A stretch of DNA of 64,000 nt from Chloroflexota bacterium (lineage in GTDB: Bacteria; Chloroflexota; Anaerolineae; B4-G1), in assembly GCA_024232355.1 (NCBI GenBank), contig JAAEPW010001227.1, positions 1-64,000 of the forward strand, in the 5' to 3' direction. Positions within the stretch are counted from its first letter, which is position 1, and every line of letters starts with the position of its first letter. The notes beneath the pieces were generated by a model. It was not told where the DNA came from. It saw only the letters and a list, made by a program, of their open reading frames with translations, and did not search any database. Below are positions 1-8,108 of this stretch, piece after piece. Position numbers and translations under genes: made by a program.

Positions 1-321
1 GGTGAGTGATTTGACCATTGATAATGATGAATTGCCCCACTGGGAACTAAATGACAGCGATTTCGCCTTGCCAAGCGAGCAGGGAAGTTCATTTTTAGCG
101 AGCTACGCACCACACAAGTGCCATAATGAGAATTGCTGCTATCTGAGAGTAGCAACTCGCAGCTACAATTTTTCTCCATACCGGGATCTACTGACCCAGG
201 TGAGTGGTTTACGAGCGCGCAAGTGTTAGAGATCACCCCAGGCTATTATAAACGATTTTGTGCAAGAAACAATCCCCTAGTTCCAGCAGGTCACTGGCAT
301 ATCAAGAACTCGTGCGGACCC
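1..321. other. Leading region, no supported gene
   Basis: An open frame runs from a GTG at position 2 to 229, but its translation has no recognisable domain, no ribosome site can be judged at the window edge, and residue use looks like non-coding sequence. A weak inverted repeat (TTGCTGCT near 133-140 against AGTAGCAA near 149-156) is present. I see no supported gene between here and the promoter at 322. Confidence 0.4.
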
Positions 322-349
322 TTGACAGTTATAATTTTTCTGATATACT
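322..349 (+). promoter_or_regulatory. Sigma70-type promoter of the LacI-family regulator gene
   Basis: TTGACA at 322-327 and TATACT at 344-349 are separated by 16 bases. The -10 box lies inside the left arm of the palindrome at 343-381, so a protein bound there would block this promoter. The regulator gene starts about 50 bases downstream, which suggests autoregulation. Confidence 0.75.
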
Positions 350-381
350 GTAAGCGCTTTCAGAAAGCGCTTACAGTATAT
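343..381. promoter_or_regulatory. Perfect 39-bp palindrome, probable LacI-type operator
   Basis: Arms of 19 bases (343-361 and 363-381) are perfect inverted copies around one central A. The core TGTAAGCGCTTTC and its mirror carry the AAGCGCTT type sequence common in LacI/CcpA-family operators. It covers the -10 box and the expected transcription start of the adjacent regulator gene. The same sequence could also fold as an RNA hairpin in the leader. No second copy was found before the solute-binding protein gene. Confidence 0.75.
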
Positions 382-401
382 GGAGGTCGTTTCCCGATAC
401 T

Positions 402-1436
402 ATGTCTAGCTCAGAGCCAACTCCTCAAACCACAATTGCCACTGTCGCTGAACGCGCTGGTGTTTCTATTGCCACTGTTAGTCGTGTTATCAATCAAACG
501 GCACCTGTTGCTGAAGGGACTGCTGCTCGGGTACGTGCTGCTATAGCGGAATTGAATTATCGACCATCTGCGGCCGCAAGAGGCCTGGCGAGCAAAAAAA
601 CAAACATGGTGGGGCTGTTGACCACTGATATCTCGACACCTTTTTTCACTCCCATTTTGCGTGGTATAGAGGCTGGTGCCAGAGAATCTGGTTTTGGTTT
701 GCTGATTCATTGTACTCGAGGTGAGCCTAGCCCTGCACCAAGGTTTCAGCGTCCTATGGGGCCACACAACGCGGATGGGTTGTTGGTATTCGTGGGCAGC
801 CTAACGGACGCAGAGCTCACTCACCTGTACGAGATTGGTTTCCCGGTAGTCTTGTTGCACCAGACCCCTCCCAATTCATTGCGTATCCCTTATGTAACTT
901 TTGAAAACAAGTCTGGTACACGAAAATTGATTGACCATCTTATCAAAGTGCATGGGTATCGACGAATTGCTTTCCTTAGAGGCCCAGAGAATCAAGAGGA
1001 TTCTCATTGGCGCGAGATGGGCTATCGTGAAGCTCTGGCTGCCCATAACATTCCTTTCGATCCGGCATTAATGGCGACAGGTGATTTCGACAAGGTAAAA
1101 GCCCAAATTCCGGTTAAGAGGTGGCTTAGAGAGGGTATGCAGATAGAAGCGATTTTTTCTGGCGACGATGAGGCAGCGACGGGGGTGATCACTGCCTTGC
1201 AACAGGCCGGTAAACGGGTGCCTGAGGACATTGCCGTGGTTGGCTTTGACGATGTTCATTTGGCTGACTATTTGATGTCGCCTTTGACTACTGTTCGTGC
1301 TCCGGTTGAACAAGCAGGGCGTGAGGCTGCTCGTCAACTGGTGAGCTTGATTCGTACCGGTGAAGCTGAACCGATGATTTTGTTATCTACCGAGTTGGTG
1401 ATCCGCCGTTCATGTGGTTGTCCCTACGCAAGATGA
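402..1436 (+). CDS. LacI-family transcriptional regulator
   Basis: A 344-residue protein with the classical LacI layout. The N-terminal helix-turn-helix is at about residues 11-33 (TIATVAERAGVSIATVSRVI), followed by the hinge helix around RPSAAARGLAS (55-63) and a periplasmic-binding-protein-like sugar-sensing domain to the end. It probably represses the sugar operon that follows and itself, since a 39-bp palindrome covers its promoter. The ATG at 402 follows a GGAGG at 382-386, a long 15-base spacing, but the HTH begins so close that no later start is plausible. The C-terminus ends in an unusual Cys-Gly-Cys tail. The inducer is unknown, though the neighbouring GH4 and sugar kinase genes suggest a disaccharide or amino sugar. 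Confidence 0.9.
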   Translation: MSSSEPTPQTTIATVAERAGVSIATVSRVINQTAPVAEGTAARVRAAIAELNYRPSAAARGLASKKTNMVGLLTTDISTPFFTPILRGIEAGARESGFGLLIHCTRGEPSPAPRFQRPMGPHNADGLLVFVGSLTDAELTHLYEIGFPVVLLHQTPPNSLRIPYVTFENKSGTRKLIDHLIKVHGYRRIAFLRGPENQEDSHWREMGYREALAAHNIPFDPALMATGDFDKVKAQIPVKRWLREGMQIEAIFSGDDEAATGVITALQQAGKRVPEDIAVVGFDDVHLADYLMSPLTTVRAPVEQAGREAARQLVSLIRTGEAEPMILLSTELVIRRSCGCPYAR

Positions 1437-1699
1437 GGTGAATGTACTTGCAGAGTTGATAGGGCTGTCTTGTCTACAGAACTGGCAATCAGGGTTTCCT
1501 GTGGTGGTTCTATTGATTAGTTTTGTTAAGAAGGAGGTGATGAAAAGCTCAGAATAAATGATAAAAGAAAATGGGTGCAGACCTTTACTTTACCTTGATC
1601 GATGAAGAAAAGATCTGTACCAAAATCCAGTGGAGTCTGACTCCACACAGAACGTAGTTTACCAAATGATTCACATAAAATCGAGGAGGAAAAAGAACA
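1437..1699. other. Intergenic leader before the binding-protein gene
   Basis: This 263-base gap separates the regulator from the transporter genes. It holds a 7-bp hairpin with a three-base loop at 1630-1646 (GTGGAGT/ACTCCAC) and a strong Shine-Dalgarno-like AAGGAGGTGA at 1531-1540 that precedes only tiny open frames. I found no convincing promoter and no copy of the 343-381 palindrome. Confidence 0.4.
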
Positions 1700-3106
1700 A
1701 TGCGTAAGTCAATTCTGTTTTTTCTAAGCCTGCTGGTAACGTTGAGCCTGTTGCTCACTGCCTGTGGGCCAGCTGCAACCCCCGTCGTCGAGCCTGCCGA
1801 TGATCCAGAGCCGACCGCGGAACCCGTCGCAGCAGAGCCAGTTGAGATTCGTTGGTTTGTCGGTCTGGGCACTGGTACAGACCCAGAGCAGGTCCCGCTA
1901 GAGGAAGAGGTGGTTGCTGCCTTTAACGCTTCTCAGGACCGGATCGTGTTGGTGGTCGAGTTTGTAGATAATGCTCAGGCCCCCGATCAACTCAAGACCC
2001 AGGTTGCCGCTGGCGACCCGCCCGACATCGTCGGTCCGGTTGGTCAGAGTGGTGTCAACGAGTTCTCTGGACTCTTCCTGGACCTGGAGCCTTACCTGGG
2101 TGGGTTTGATTTCAGCGATTTCGACGAAGACTCGATCGATGCCTACCGCCTGGAAGGCGAGGGACTGCTTGGTCTGCCTTTTGCAGTCTTTCCTTCTATG
2201 GTCTTCTACAACCGCGACCTCTTTGACGAAGCAGGCCTGGAATATCCGCCCCACAAGTATGGCGAGCCTTATGCTGATGGCGATGCCTGGACCGTGGAAA
2301 AGATGGAAGAACTGGCCTTGCTGTTGACGGTAGACGCCAACGGTAACGACGCCACCAGCGCGGACTTTGACCCGGAGAATATCGTACAGTTTGGTTACCA
2401 CACCCAGTGGACCGATCCGCGTGGTCACGCAGCCGCTCTCTTTGGTGCGGACAACTTTATAGACGCAGACGGCAATGCCATGCTCTCCGACCGCTGGCGC
2501 AGGGCTTTTAACTGGTACTATGAGGGCATGCACGTAAAGCACTTTATGCCCAACACCACCTATCAGAATAGTGACCTGCTGGCGGCCGGTAACGCCTTCG
2601 ATTCTGGCAACTTGGCGATGGCCCACTGCCACCTGTGGTACGTTTGCTGCAACACTTCAGTGCCGAATTGGGATATGGCGGTAGTTCCTACCTACAACGA
2701 CAATGGCGACGTGACCGTCAAGCTGCACGCTGATACCTTCCGCGTTTTCAAGGACAGCGAGCATCCTGAGGAAGCAGTTGAGGTTCTCCTTTACCTGACT
2801 GGCGAAGCGGCTGGCGAACTACTCCAGATCTATGGTGGTATGCCTGGTCGCAGCAGCTTGCAGGAAGAGTTCTTTGCTGGGATGGACGAGCAGTTCACGC
2901 AGGGCGTCGACTGGCAAGTAGCCGTTGACGGTCTTCCCTATCCGGATAATCCCAACCACGAATCCAATTTGCCCAACTACTCCAAGGCCTACGACCGGAT
3001 CGGCGCTTTCCAGACTCTGTACGAAACCGAGGCTGGTCTAGACATTGACGCTGAGCTTGACACTCTCGTAACCGACTTGCAAGCGATTTTTGACGAGGTT
3101 GAATAA
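1700..3106 (+). CDS. Extracellular sugar-binding lipoprotein of an ABC importer (family 1)
   Basis: The 468-residue product starts with a lipoprotein signal peptide ending in the lipobox LTAC (lipidated Cys22). A short Pro/Glu/Ala-rich tether follows, then a family-1 solute-binding fold of usual length. GAGGAGGA lies 9 bases before the ATG. It would capture a sugar outside the cytoplasmic membrane and deliver it to the two permeases encoded next. A strong hairpin after the stop codon (3167-3198) probably protects this message, as is common for binding-protein genes that need more product than the permeases. The ligand cannot be read from sequence. Confidence 0.9.
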   Translation: MRKSILFFLSLLVTLSLLLTACGPAATPVVEPADDPEPTAEPVAAEPVEIRWFVGLGTGTDPEQVPLEEEVVAAFNASQDRIVLVVEFVDNAQAPDQLKTQVAAGDPPDIVGPVGQSGVNEFSGLFLDLEPYLGGFDFSDFDEDSIDAYRLEGEGLLGLPFAVFPSMVFYNRDLFDEAGLEYPPHKYGEPYADGDAWTVEKMEELALLLTVDANGNDATSADFDPENIVQFGYHTQWTDPRGHAAALFGADNFIDADGNAMLSDRWRRAFNWYYEGMHVKHFMPNTTYQNSDLLAAGNAFDSGNLAMAHCHLWYVCCNTSVPNWDMAVVPTYNDNGDVTVKLHADTFRVFKDSEHPEEAVEVLLYLTGEAAGELLQIYGGMPGRSSLQEEFFAGMDEQFTQGVDWQVAVDGLPYPDNPNHESNLPNYSKAYDRIGAFQTLYETEAGLDIDAELDTLVTDLQAIFDEVE

Positions 3107-3166
3107 ATTCGCTTTTGATCTTTGAGCCGGTGTGAGTGTCTTGACATAACAGCTCGGATCAAATGA

Positions 3167-3198
3167 GTGGGGACAGCCCGAACTCGGGCTGTCCCCAC
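3167..3198 (+). terminator. Intra-operon hairpin after the binding-protein gene
   Basis: GTGGGGACAGCCCG (3167-3180) pairs perfectly with CGGGCTGTCCCCAC (3185-3198) around a four-base loop. No T-run follows, so it is more likely an mRNA-stabilising or attenuating hairpin than a full terminator. It sits 27 bases before the first permease start codon. Confidence 0.75.
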
Positions 3199-3224
3199 AA
3201 AACTCTACACAAAGGAGTAGCATC

Positions 3225-4187
3225 ATGTCTACAGCATTTTCTGAGCTTTCCTTAAAAAACCTCAAGTTTACGCGGACCAAACTGACAAAGTTGGCCCGCA
3301 TTGAGGCCTTGTGGGGCTTGTTTTTTCTCGCACCTTGGATCATTGGTTTCATTTTGTGGACCCTGGGCCCAATGATTGCATCCCTCATTTACTCTTTTAC
3401 TGACTTTAATCTGCTTCACCGGGAAGAGATTCAGTGGGTTGGATTGGCTAACTATCGGATGTTGTTCACGGATCCCAATGTCAAGACGGCCGTGTCGGTT
3501 TCGTTGCGCTTTGCGGCTATGGCATTACCGGTAGGTATCCTTCAGCCTATTGTGATGGCAGCTCTGTTGAACGACGAGCGTTTGTGGGCCAAGCGATTGT
3601 TCACCACTCTGTTCTATTTGCCCTCGATTGTCCCCTTGGTCTCGGGCGTCTACATCTGGCAAGGGATTATGAACACGCAGACGGGCTGGATCAACCGATT
3701 TTTGGAAACGCTTGGTATGGTTGGCCCGGACTGGCTCAATTCCCAGGCTTGGATCTATCCCTCATTGGTCATCATTGGGCTGTGGGGCGTTGGCGATATG
3801 ATGCTCTACACGCTGGCAACGATGCAAGGGGTGCCGACTGAACTGTACGAAGCAGCGCAGGTGGATGGAGCGGGAAGATTCACTCAATTTCGTCACATCA
3901 CTCTCCCAATGATCACGCCCGTAATCTTTTACAACCTCATTCTCTCATCTATTGGCATTGTCCAATATTTTTTGGTACCGTTTGTGCTCAAAGGCCCGAA
4001 TGGTGACCCGGGCAACGCTACTTGGTTTTACGGACTGCATCTGTACAAGGAGGCCTTTTCCTACTCGAAAATGGGCTATGGCGCTACCTTGGCCTGGATG
4101 TTATTCTTGTTTGTGTTAGTTGTGACGATGTTTTTGTTCTGGTCTTCCAAATACTGGGTCTTTTATCCGGCCGGGGAGGAAAAGTAA
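3225..4187 (+). CDS. Sugar ABC transporter permease, MalF/UgpA type
   Basis: A 320-residue integral membrane protein with about six hydrophobic segments, the first near residues 30-60. The cytoplasmic EAA loop that docks the ATPase is visible as ELYEAAQVDGAGRFTQFRHI. AAAGGAG precedes the ATG by 7 bases. It forms the translocation channel with the permease encoded immediately downstream, whose ATG overlaps this stop codon by one base (TAATG). No ATPase gene is in this operon, so a shared MsmK/UgpC-type ATPase encoded elsewhere is inferred. Confidence 0.9.
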   Translation: MSTAFSELSLKNLKFTRTKLTKLARIEALWGLFFLAPWIIGFILWTLGPMIASLIYSFTDFNLLHREEIQWVGLANYRMLFTDPNVKTAVSVSLRFAAMALPVGILQPIVMAALLNDERLWAKRLFTTLFYLPSIVPLVSGVYIWQGIMNTQTGWINRFLETLGMVGPDWLNSQAWIYPSLVIIGLWGVGDMMLYTLATMQGVPTELYEAAQVDGAGRFTQFRHITLPMITPVIFYNLILSSIGIVQYFLVPFVLKGPNGDPGNATWFYGLHLYKEAFSYSKMGYGATLAWMLFLFVLVVTMFLFWSSKYWVFYPAGEEK

Positions 4188-5263
4188 TGGCTAATCAATC
4201 TTCACGTCCAGCGCACACCTCTTCAGTACTGCAACGAGACATTCGTCCCGTACTGGCAGGGGCCACCTTTTCTCTGTTTGCGATCATGCTCGTGACGGTT
4301 TTCCTGTCGCCGTTTGGCTATATGGCTGTCACCTCGCTGAAAGACAGGCCGATGATCACCGAAGCAGGCTCTCCGATTTTGCCATCCAGACCGGCAACCT
4401 TTAGCTATGAAGGCGAGGAATACCCCGTGCTGCTCGTGCCAGACGAGGATGGCAGGATGCACGAGTGGGCCATCATACAAAAGGGGCGGGAAGAAAGCAC
4501 CTTTATCGATCCCCAGAATCCAGAGGCAGGGCCCATTCAATGGACGGGCAAGTGGCGCGCTCTGGAGAGCACTTGGGAACTCAGTCCGGTGTGGGAAAAC
4601 TTTAGCTACGCCTGGACTCAACTCAAAATGCCGAACCTATTGCGCAATACGTTGGTGATCGCGATTGTAGGCCTGCTAGGAACCACATTCTCGTGTACGA
4701 TAGTGGCTTATGGTTTTACCCGTTTTCGCATCCCGGGTAAAAGTATCCTTTTTATGATTCTTGTCTCGACAATGATCCTGCCCGCCTTTGTCACCATTGT
4801 GCCTACCTATATCCTGTTCGAGCGCATCGGCTGGATGGGGACGATGCTGCCGTTGATCGTGCCTCATTTTTTCGCCAATGCGTACAATGTCTTTTTGCTG
4901 CGCCAGTATTTTCTGACCATTCCACGAGAGATGGATGAAGCGGCGATGATCGATGGCGCTGGCCCGATCCGCACACTTACCTCGGTCATCCTGCCCCAAT
5001 CCATACCGGCATTGATAGCGGTGGGAATTTTCCACTTTATGTTTGCCTGGAATGACTTTTTCGGCCCGCTGCTCTATCTTTCAACCGAAAAGGACCTGCA
5101 GCCGATTTCGATTGGCATCCAGCGTTTTAACGCGCAGTTTTCCGCCCGACCGCACATGGTTCAGTCATCTGCGTTACTGGGTTTGTTGCTGCCGTTGATC
5201 ATCTTTTTCGTCGCCCAGCGTGTCTTTATCAGTGGTATTGTCTTTACCGGGGTCGAAAAGTGA
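4187..5263 (+). CDS. Sugar ABC transporter permease, MalG/UgpE type, with large periplasmic insertion
   Basis: Translated from the ATG at 4187, which overlaps the previous stop and follows GGGGAGG, the product has 358 residues. An in-frame ATG at 4022 lies inside the upstream gene and is rejected. Membrane segment one is at about 28-50. The EAA loop reads EMDEAAMIDGAGPIRTL. Residues about 52-140 form a long hydrophilic insertion between the first membrane helix and the conserved RNTL region, rich in charged and aromatic residues. Most MalG-like permeases have a much shorter loop here. The insertion faces the outside and might contact the binding protein. The stop overlaps the next gene by four bases. 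Confidence 0.88.
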   Translation: MANQSSRPAHTSSVLQRDIRPVLAGATFSLFAIMLVTVFLSPFGYMAVTSLKDRPMITEAGSPILPSRPATFSYEGEEYPVLLVPDEDGRMHEWAIIQKGREESTFIDPQNPEAGPIQWTGKWRALESTWELSPVWENFSYAWTQLKMPNLLRNTLVIAIVGLLGTTFSCTIVAYGFTRFRIPGKSILFMILVSTMILPAFVTIVPTYILFERIGWMGTMLPLIVPHFFANAYNVFLLRQYFLTIPREMDEAAMIDGAGPIRTLTSVILPQSIPALIAVGIFHFMFAWNDFFGPLLYLSTEKDLQPISIGIQRFNAQFSARPHMVQSSALLGLLLPLIIFFVAQRVFISGIVFTGVEK

Positions 5264-6630
5264 CCTTGTCTGATCGCCCGAAACGTCTGGCACTGTGGAT
5301 GACGTGTGTTCTGGTGTTGTTTAGCTGCGTTGCCTGTGAGCCTGCCGAGCAAACTCCAACACCTTTGCCAACCTTGACACCTATCCCAACGCCGGTTCCG
5401 GGCACCCTATTCGTGGATGGTGCACAGGACCTTGGTCCCATTAGCCCCTTTGTCTACGGCGCGAACTATGGTCCTTGGGTGATCGTCCCGGTTGACCTGA
5501 TGCCGCAGGCCGTAGATTCTGGCATCACCTACTTGCGTTTCCCTGGCGGGGAATGGGGCGATCAGCACAATTTGAAAGACTATCACATTGACCGCTTTAT
5601 CACCCTAGCCCGCCAGATGAACGCGGAACCAAAAATCAACGTCCGTATGCCAGGAGGAACGCCTGAGCAAGCGGCTGAAGTGGTACGCTACTGCAACATC
5701 GAGAATGACTATAACGTAAAGTACTGGAGCATTGGCAATGAGCCGAGCCTGTACACGGCATGGTCGATGTACGAGGATTATGACACTGTGCGCTACAACA
5801 AGGTGTGGCGCGAGTTTGCCGAGGCTATGCGGGCTGTGGACCCGGACATCATATTGATCGGTCCAGAGACCCATCAGTACAAGGGCGAGCCAGACTTTGA
5901 TCCCAAAGATGAGGCCGGTCGCGACTGGGTGCGCGAGTTCCTGCTGGCCAATGGAGATATGGTGGATATTGTCTCCATCCATCGCTATCCTTTTCCCCTT
6001 ACAAAAACTGGTCCATCGAGGACAACGGATGACTTGCGCTTTAACACTCGCGAGTGGGATGACATCATTCCCCGGCTGCGGGCGTTGATTCGCGAAACGA
6101 CCGGTCGGGACCTGCCAGTGGCTGTCAGCGAGATCAATTCTGATTGGACGCACGCCACCGGTGGTGAGGCAACCCCCGACTCGTTCTACAATGCGATTTG
6201 GTGGGCCGACGTCCTGGGGCGTCTGATTCGACAAAAGGTAGATATCGTTGGCTACTTTTTGTTGCAATGCCAAACTAGCCAGGGGGGATATGGATTGATG
6301 GCCCGTTTTGAGGTACGGCCGACCTATTACGTTTACCAGATGTACAAAAATTTTGGTGACGAGTTGCTATATGCCTCTTCGGATGACCCGGACGTATCCA
6401 TCTATGCCGCTCGGCGCGATGATGGTGCTCTGACGTTGATGCTCATCAACCTGGGACCGGAGGAAAAGAAAAAACCGCTCCGCTTGGAAAATGTCACGTC
6501 TGATGGCCCGGCTGAGGTTTGGCTCTTTGACATTGATCACCAGGCCGAGCAAATCGGCACCCAGACCATTTCTGATGACGTGGAAATCACTCTGCCTGCG
6601 CAGTCTATCTCTCTTTACGTCCTACCGTAA
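5260..6630 (+). CDS. Secreted glycoside-hydrolase-like lipoprotein (clan A TIM barrel)
   Basis: The GTG at 5260 overlaps the permease stop (GTGA). The 456-residue product has a signal peptide with a lipidation-like Cys at 26 (or 23), then a Thr-Pro-rich tether (about 30-48). The barrel shows the clan-A acid/base motif GNEP (N160, E161) after YWSI, and a probable nucleophile Glu near residue 291 in AVSEINSD. A small beta domain closes the protein. It resembles GH51/GH39/GH30-like enzymes but I cannot assign the family. It probably trims an oligosaccharide at the cell surface before uptake by the transporter encoded just upstream. Confidence 0.75.
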   Translation: MTLSDRPKRLALWMTCVLVLFSCVACEPAEQTPTPLPTLTPIPTPVPGTLFVDGAQDLGPISPFVYGANYGPWVIVPVDLMPQAVDSGITYLRFPGGEWGDQHNLKDYHIDRFITLARQMNAEPKINVRMPGGTPEQAAEVVRYCNIENDYNVKYWSIGNEPSLYTAWSMYEDYDTVRYNKVWREFAEAMRAVDPDIILIGPETHQYKGEPDFDPKDEAGRDWVREFLLANGDMVDIVSIHRYPFPLTKTGPSRTTDDLRFNTREWDDIIPRLRALIRETTGRDLPVAVSEINSDWTHATGGEATPDSFYNAIWWADVLGRLIRQKVDIVGYFLLQCQTSQGGYGLMARFEVRPTYYVYQMYKNFGDELLYASSDDPDVSIYAARRDDGALTLMLINLGPEEKKKPLRLENVTSDGPAEVWLFDIDHQAEQIGTQTISDDVEITLPAQSISLYVLP

Positions 6631-6631
6631 C

Positions 6632-7546
6632 ATGCTGCGAAATGATGTGAAAAACAGTGTCTCCAGACACAGTGTGCTTTATTGGGTTGCAGTGCTACTG
6701 ATAATAGCGTCACTGGTTTTGTCTCTTACAAGTTGTACAAAAAACATGCAACCTCTCCGTGCCGGTCTTCGATCCTCTTCGTATGGTATCTCGCCATTTC
6801 CCACCCCCGAGTGGTGGTTGAACGCTACCAGTTCAATGGCCTCCCGTTTTCAAGATGACTCTGCTCCGTCTGTGGTCTGGATTGTGGGAGTGGTTCAAAG
6901 TTCCACCTGCTGGCTCAACTTTCCCGCGCCGTCCGAGGACGAAAAGCACAAATACCCGAATATCCTATTCAGTTATCGAGACGCGAACGAGGCGTATCTC
7001 GACTGGTTCGATCAGAACGGTGTGCAGGTCTGGTTGCAAGTAGAGCCTTCAGACGCCGATATATCCACGCTCATCGATCTGGTCTTGGAACGCTACTCAT
7101 CTCATCCCAGTGTAGTAGGATTTGGCGTTGACGTGGAATGGTACAAGAACAGAGATCACAAATATGGCAGGGATGTGACGGATGCCGAGGCACAGGCGTG
7201 GAGTGAGCAAGCTAGATTGTATAACTCGGACTATGACATTTTTCTCAAGCATTGGCTCGTTGAAAAGATGCCGCCTACCTATCGGGATGGTGTGATGTTC
7301 CTGGATGATAGTCAAGGGTTTGCATCGTTGGAGGAAATGGCCAGTGAGTTTGAGGTCTGGGGCCAAGCGTTTGCCCCTGCCCAAGTTGGTTTCCAATATG
7401 GCTATTCGTCGGACAAAGAGTGGTGGGGTGAGTTTGACGACCCTCCAGGCGATATTGGCCGGGTACTGCTAGACAGGATACCAAACGCCACGGATCTCTA
7501 TTGGGTCGATTTCACTGCTGAGCAAATCTGGCCTCAAGAGGAATAG
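6632..7546 (+). CDS. Lipoprotein of unknown function, possibly barrel-fold
   Basis: The start chosen is the ATG at 6632, one base after the preceding stop, because it gives a clean lipoprotein signal (hydrophobic segment, then LTSC) in a 304-residue product. No Shine-Dalgarno site is visible, so translational coupling is likely. An in-frame ATG at 6491 lies inside the previous gene. The mature part is rich in Trp and acidic residues, with stretches such as VVGFGVDVEWY and MFLDDSQGF that recall beta-strand ends of TIM-barrel hydrolases. I do not recognise the family. Its position suggests a role in the same extracellular sugar pathway. Confidence 0.6.
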   Translation: MLRNDVKNSVSRHSVLYWVAVLLIIASLVLSLTSCTKNMQPLRAGLRSSSYGISPFPTPEWWLNATSSMASRFQDDSAPSVVWIVGVVQSSTCWLNFPAPSEDEKHKYPNILFSYRDANEAYLDWFDQNGVQVWLQVEPSDADISTLIDLVLERYSSHPSVVGFGVDVEWYKNRDHKYGRDVTDAEAQAWSEQARLYNSDYDIFLKHWLVEKMPPTYRDGVMFLDDSQGFASLEEMASEFEVWGQAFAPAQVGFQYGYSSDKEWWGEFDDPPGDIGRVLLDRIPNATDLYWVDFTAEQIWPQEE

Positions 7547-7559
7547 TAGGGGTGATTGT

Positions 7560-8051
7560 ATGACAAAAAAGGCTTTTCAGGATTACTATCCAGATCATTG
7601 GAGTCATTGTTATGGCTGCGGTCGGTTGAACGAACATGGCTTGCAAATTAAAAGTTATTGGGATGGGGAAGAGGCTGTTTGCGTATATCACCCCCAGCCC
7701 CATCATACAGCCATTCCTGGCTACATTTACGGTGGTTTGATTGCCTCACTAATTGACTGTCACAGTACCGGCACGGCGGCCGCTGTCGCGTATCGCGCCG
7801 AAGGACGCGAAATGGATACCGAGCCACCGCTGCGTTTCTTGACTGGTTCGCTGCACGTGGATTACTTGCGTCCAACGCCTCTCGGTGTGCCGTTGGAGAT
7901 ACGGGCATACGCGAAAGAGGTCAAAGGCCGCAAAGTGACCATCGCCGCCACGTTGTCTGCCGAGGGCGAGATATGCGCTCGCGGTGAGGTGGTGGCCATT
8001 CAGGTACCGGAACATTTGATACCTGGTATGAGCAAGACACAAGGTAAGTAG
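7560..8051 (+). CDS. PaaI/THEM4-like hot-dog thioesterase
   Basis: A 163-residue single hot-dog domain. It has the features of the PaaI/YbaW-like group: an N-terminal CYGCG cysteine motif, a central helix region around GGLIASLIDCHSTG where the catalytic Asp/Asn usually lies, and a conserved LHVDYLRPTP strand. Such enzymes hydrolyse acyl-CoA thioesters in the cytoplasm. GGGGTGA precedes the ATG. It lies 13 bases after the unknown lipoprotein gene and co-orients with the sugar operon, but no biochemical link is obvious. Confidence 0.82.
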   Translation: MTKKAFQDYYPDHWSHCYGCGRLNEHGLQIKSYWDGEEAVCVYHPQPHHTAIPGYIYGGLIASLIDCHSTGTAAAVAYRAEGREMDTEPPLRFLTGSLHVDYLRPTPLGVPLEIRAYAKEVKGRKVTIAATLSAEGEICARGEVVAIQVPEHLIPGMSKTQGK

Positions 8052-8108
8052 TAGCCCAGCGATGAAAAAGTCGAGGGCTTGAACTAAAAGATCGAGGGAG
8101 GTTGAATA

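Noticed and set aside
2..229. 75-codon frame at the left edge
   Set aside because: No domain, no judgeable ribosome site, and coding character is poor.
1540..1557. Five-codon frame after AAGGAGGTGA
   Set aside because: The start is too close to the Shine-Dalgarno and the frame has no support as a leader peptide.
4022..4186. N-terminal extension of the second permease
   Set aside because: It lies wholly inside the first permease gene; ATG 4187 has a ribosome site and overlaps the stop as expected.
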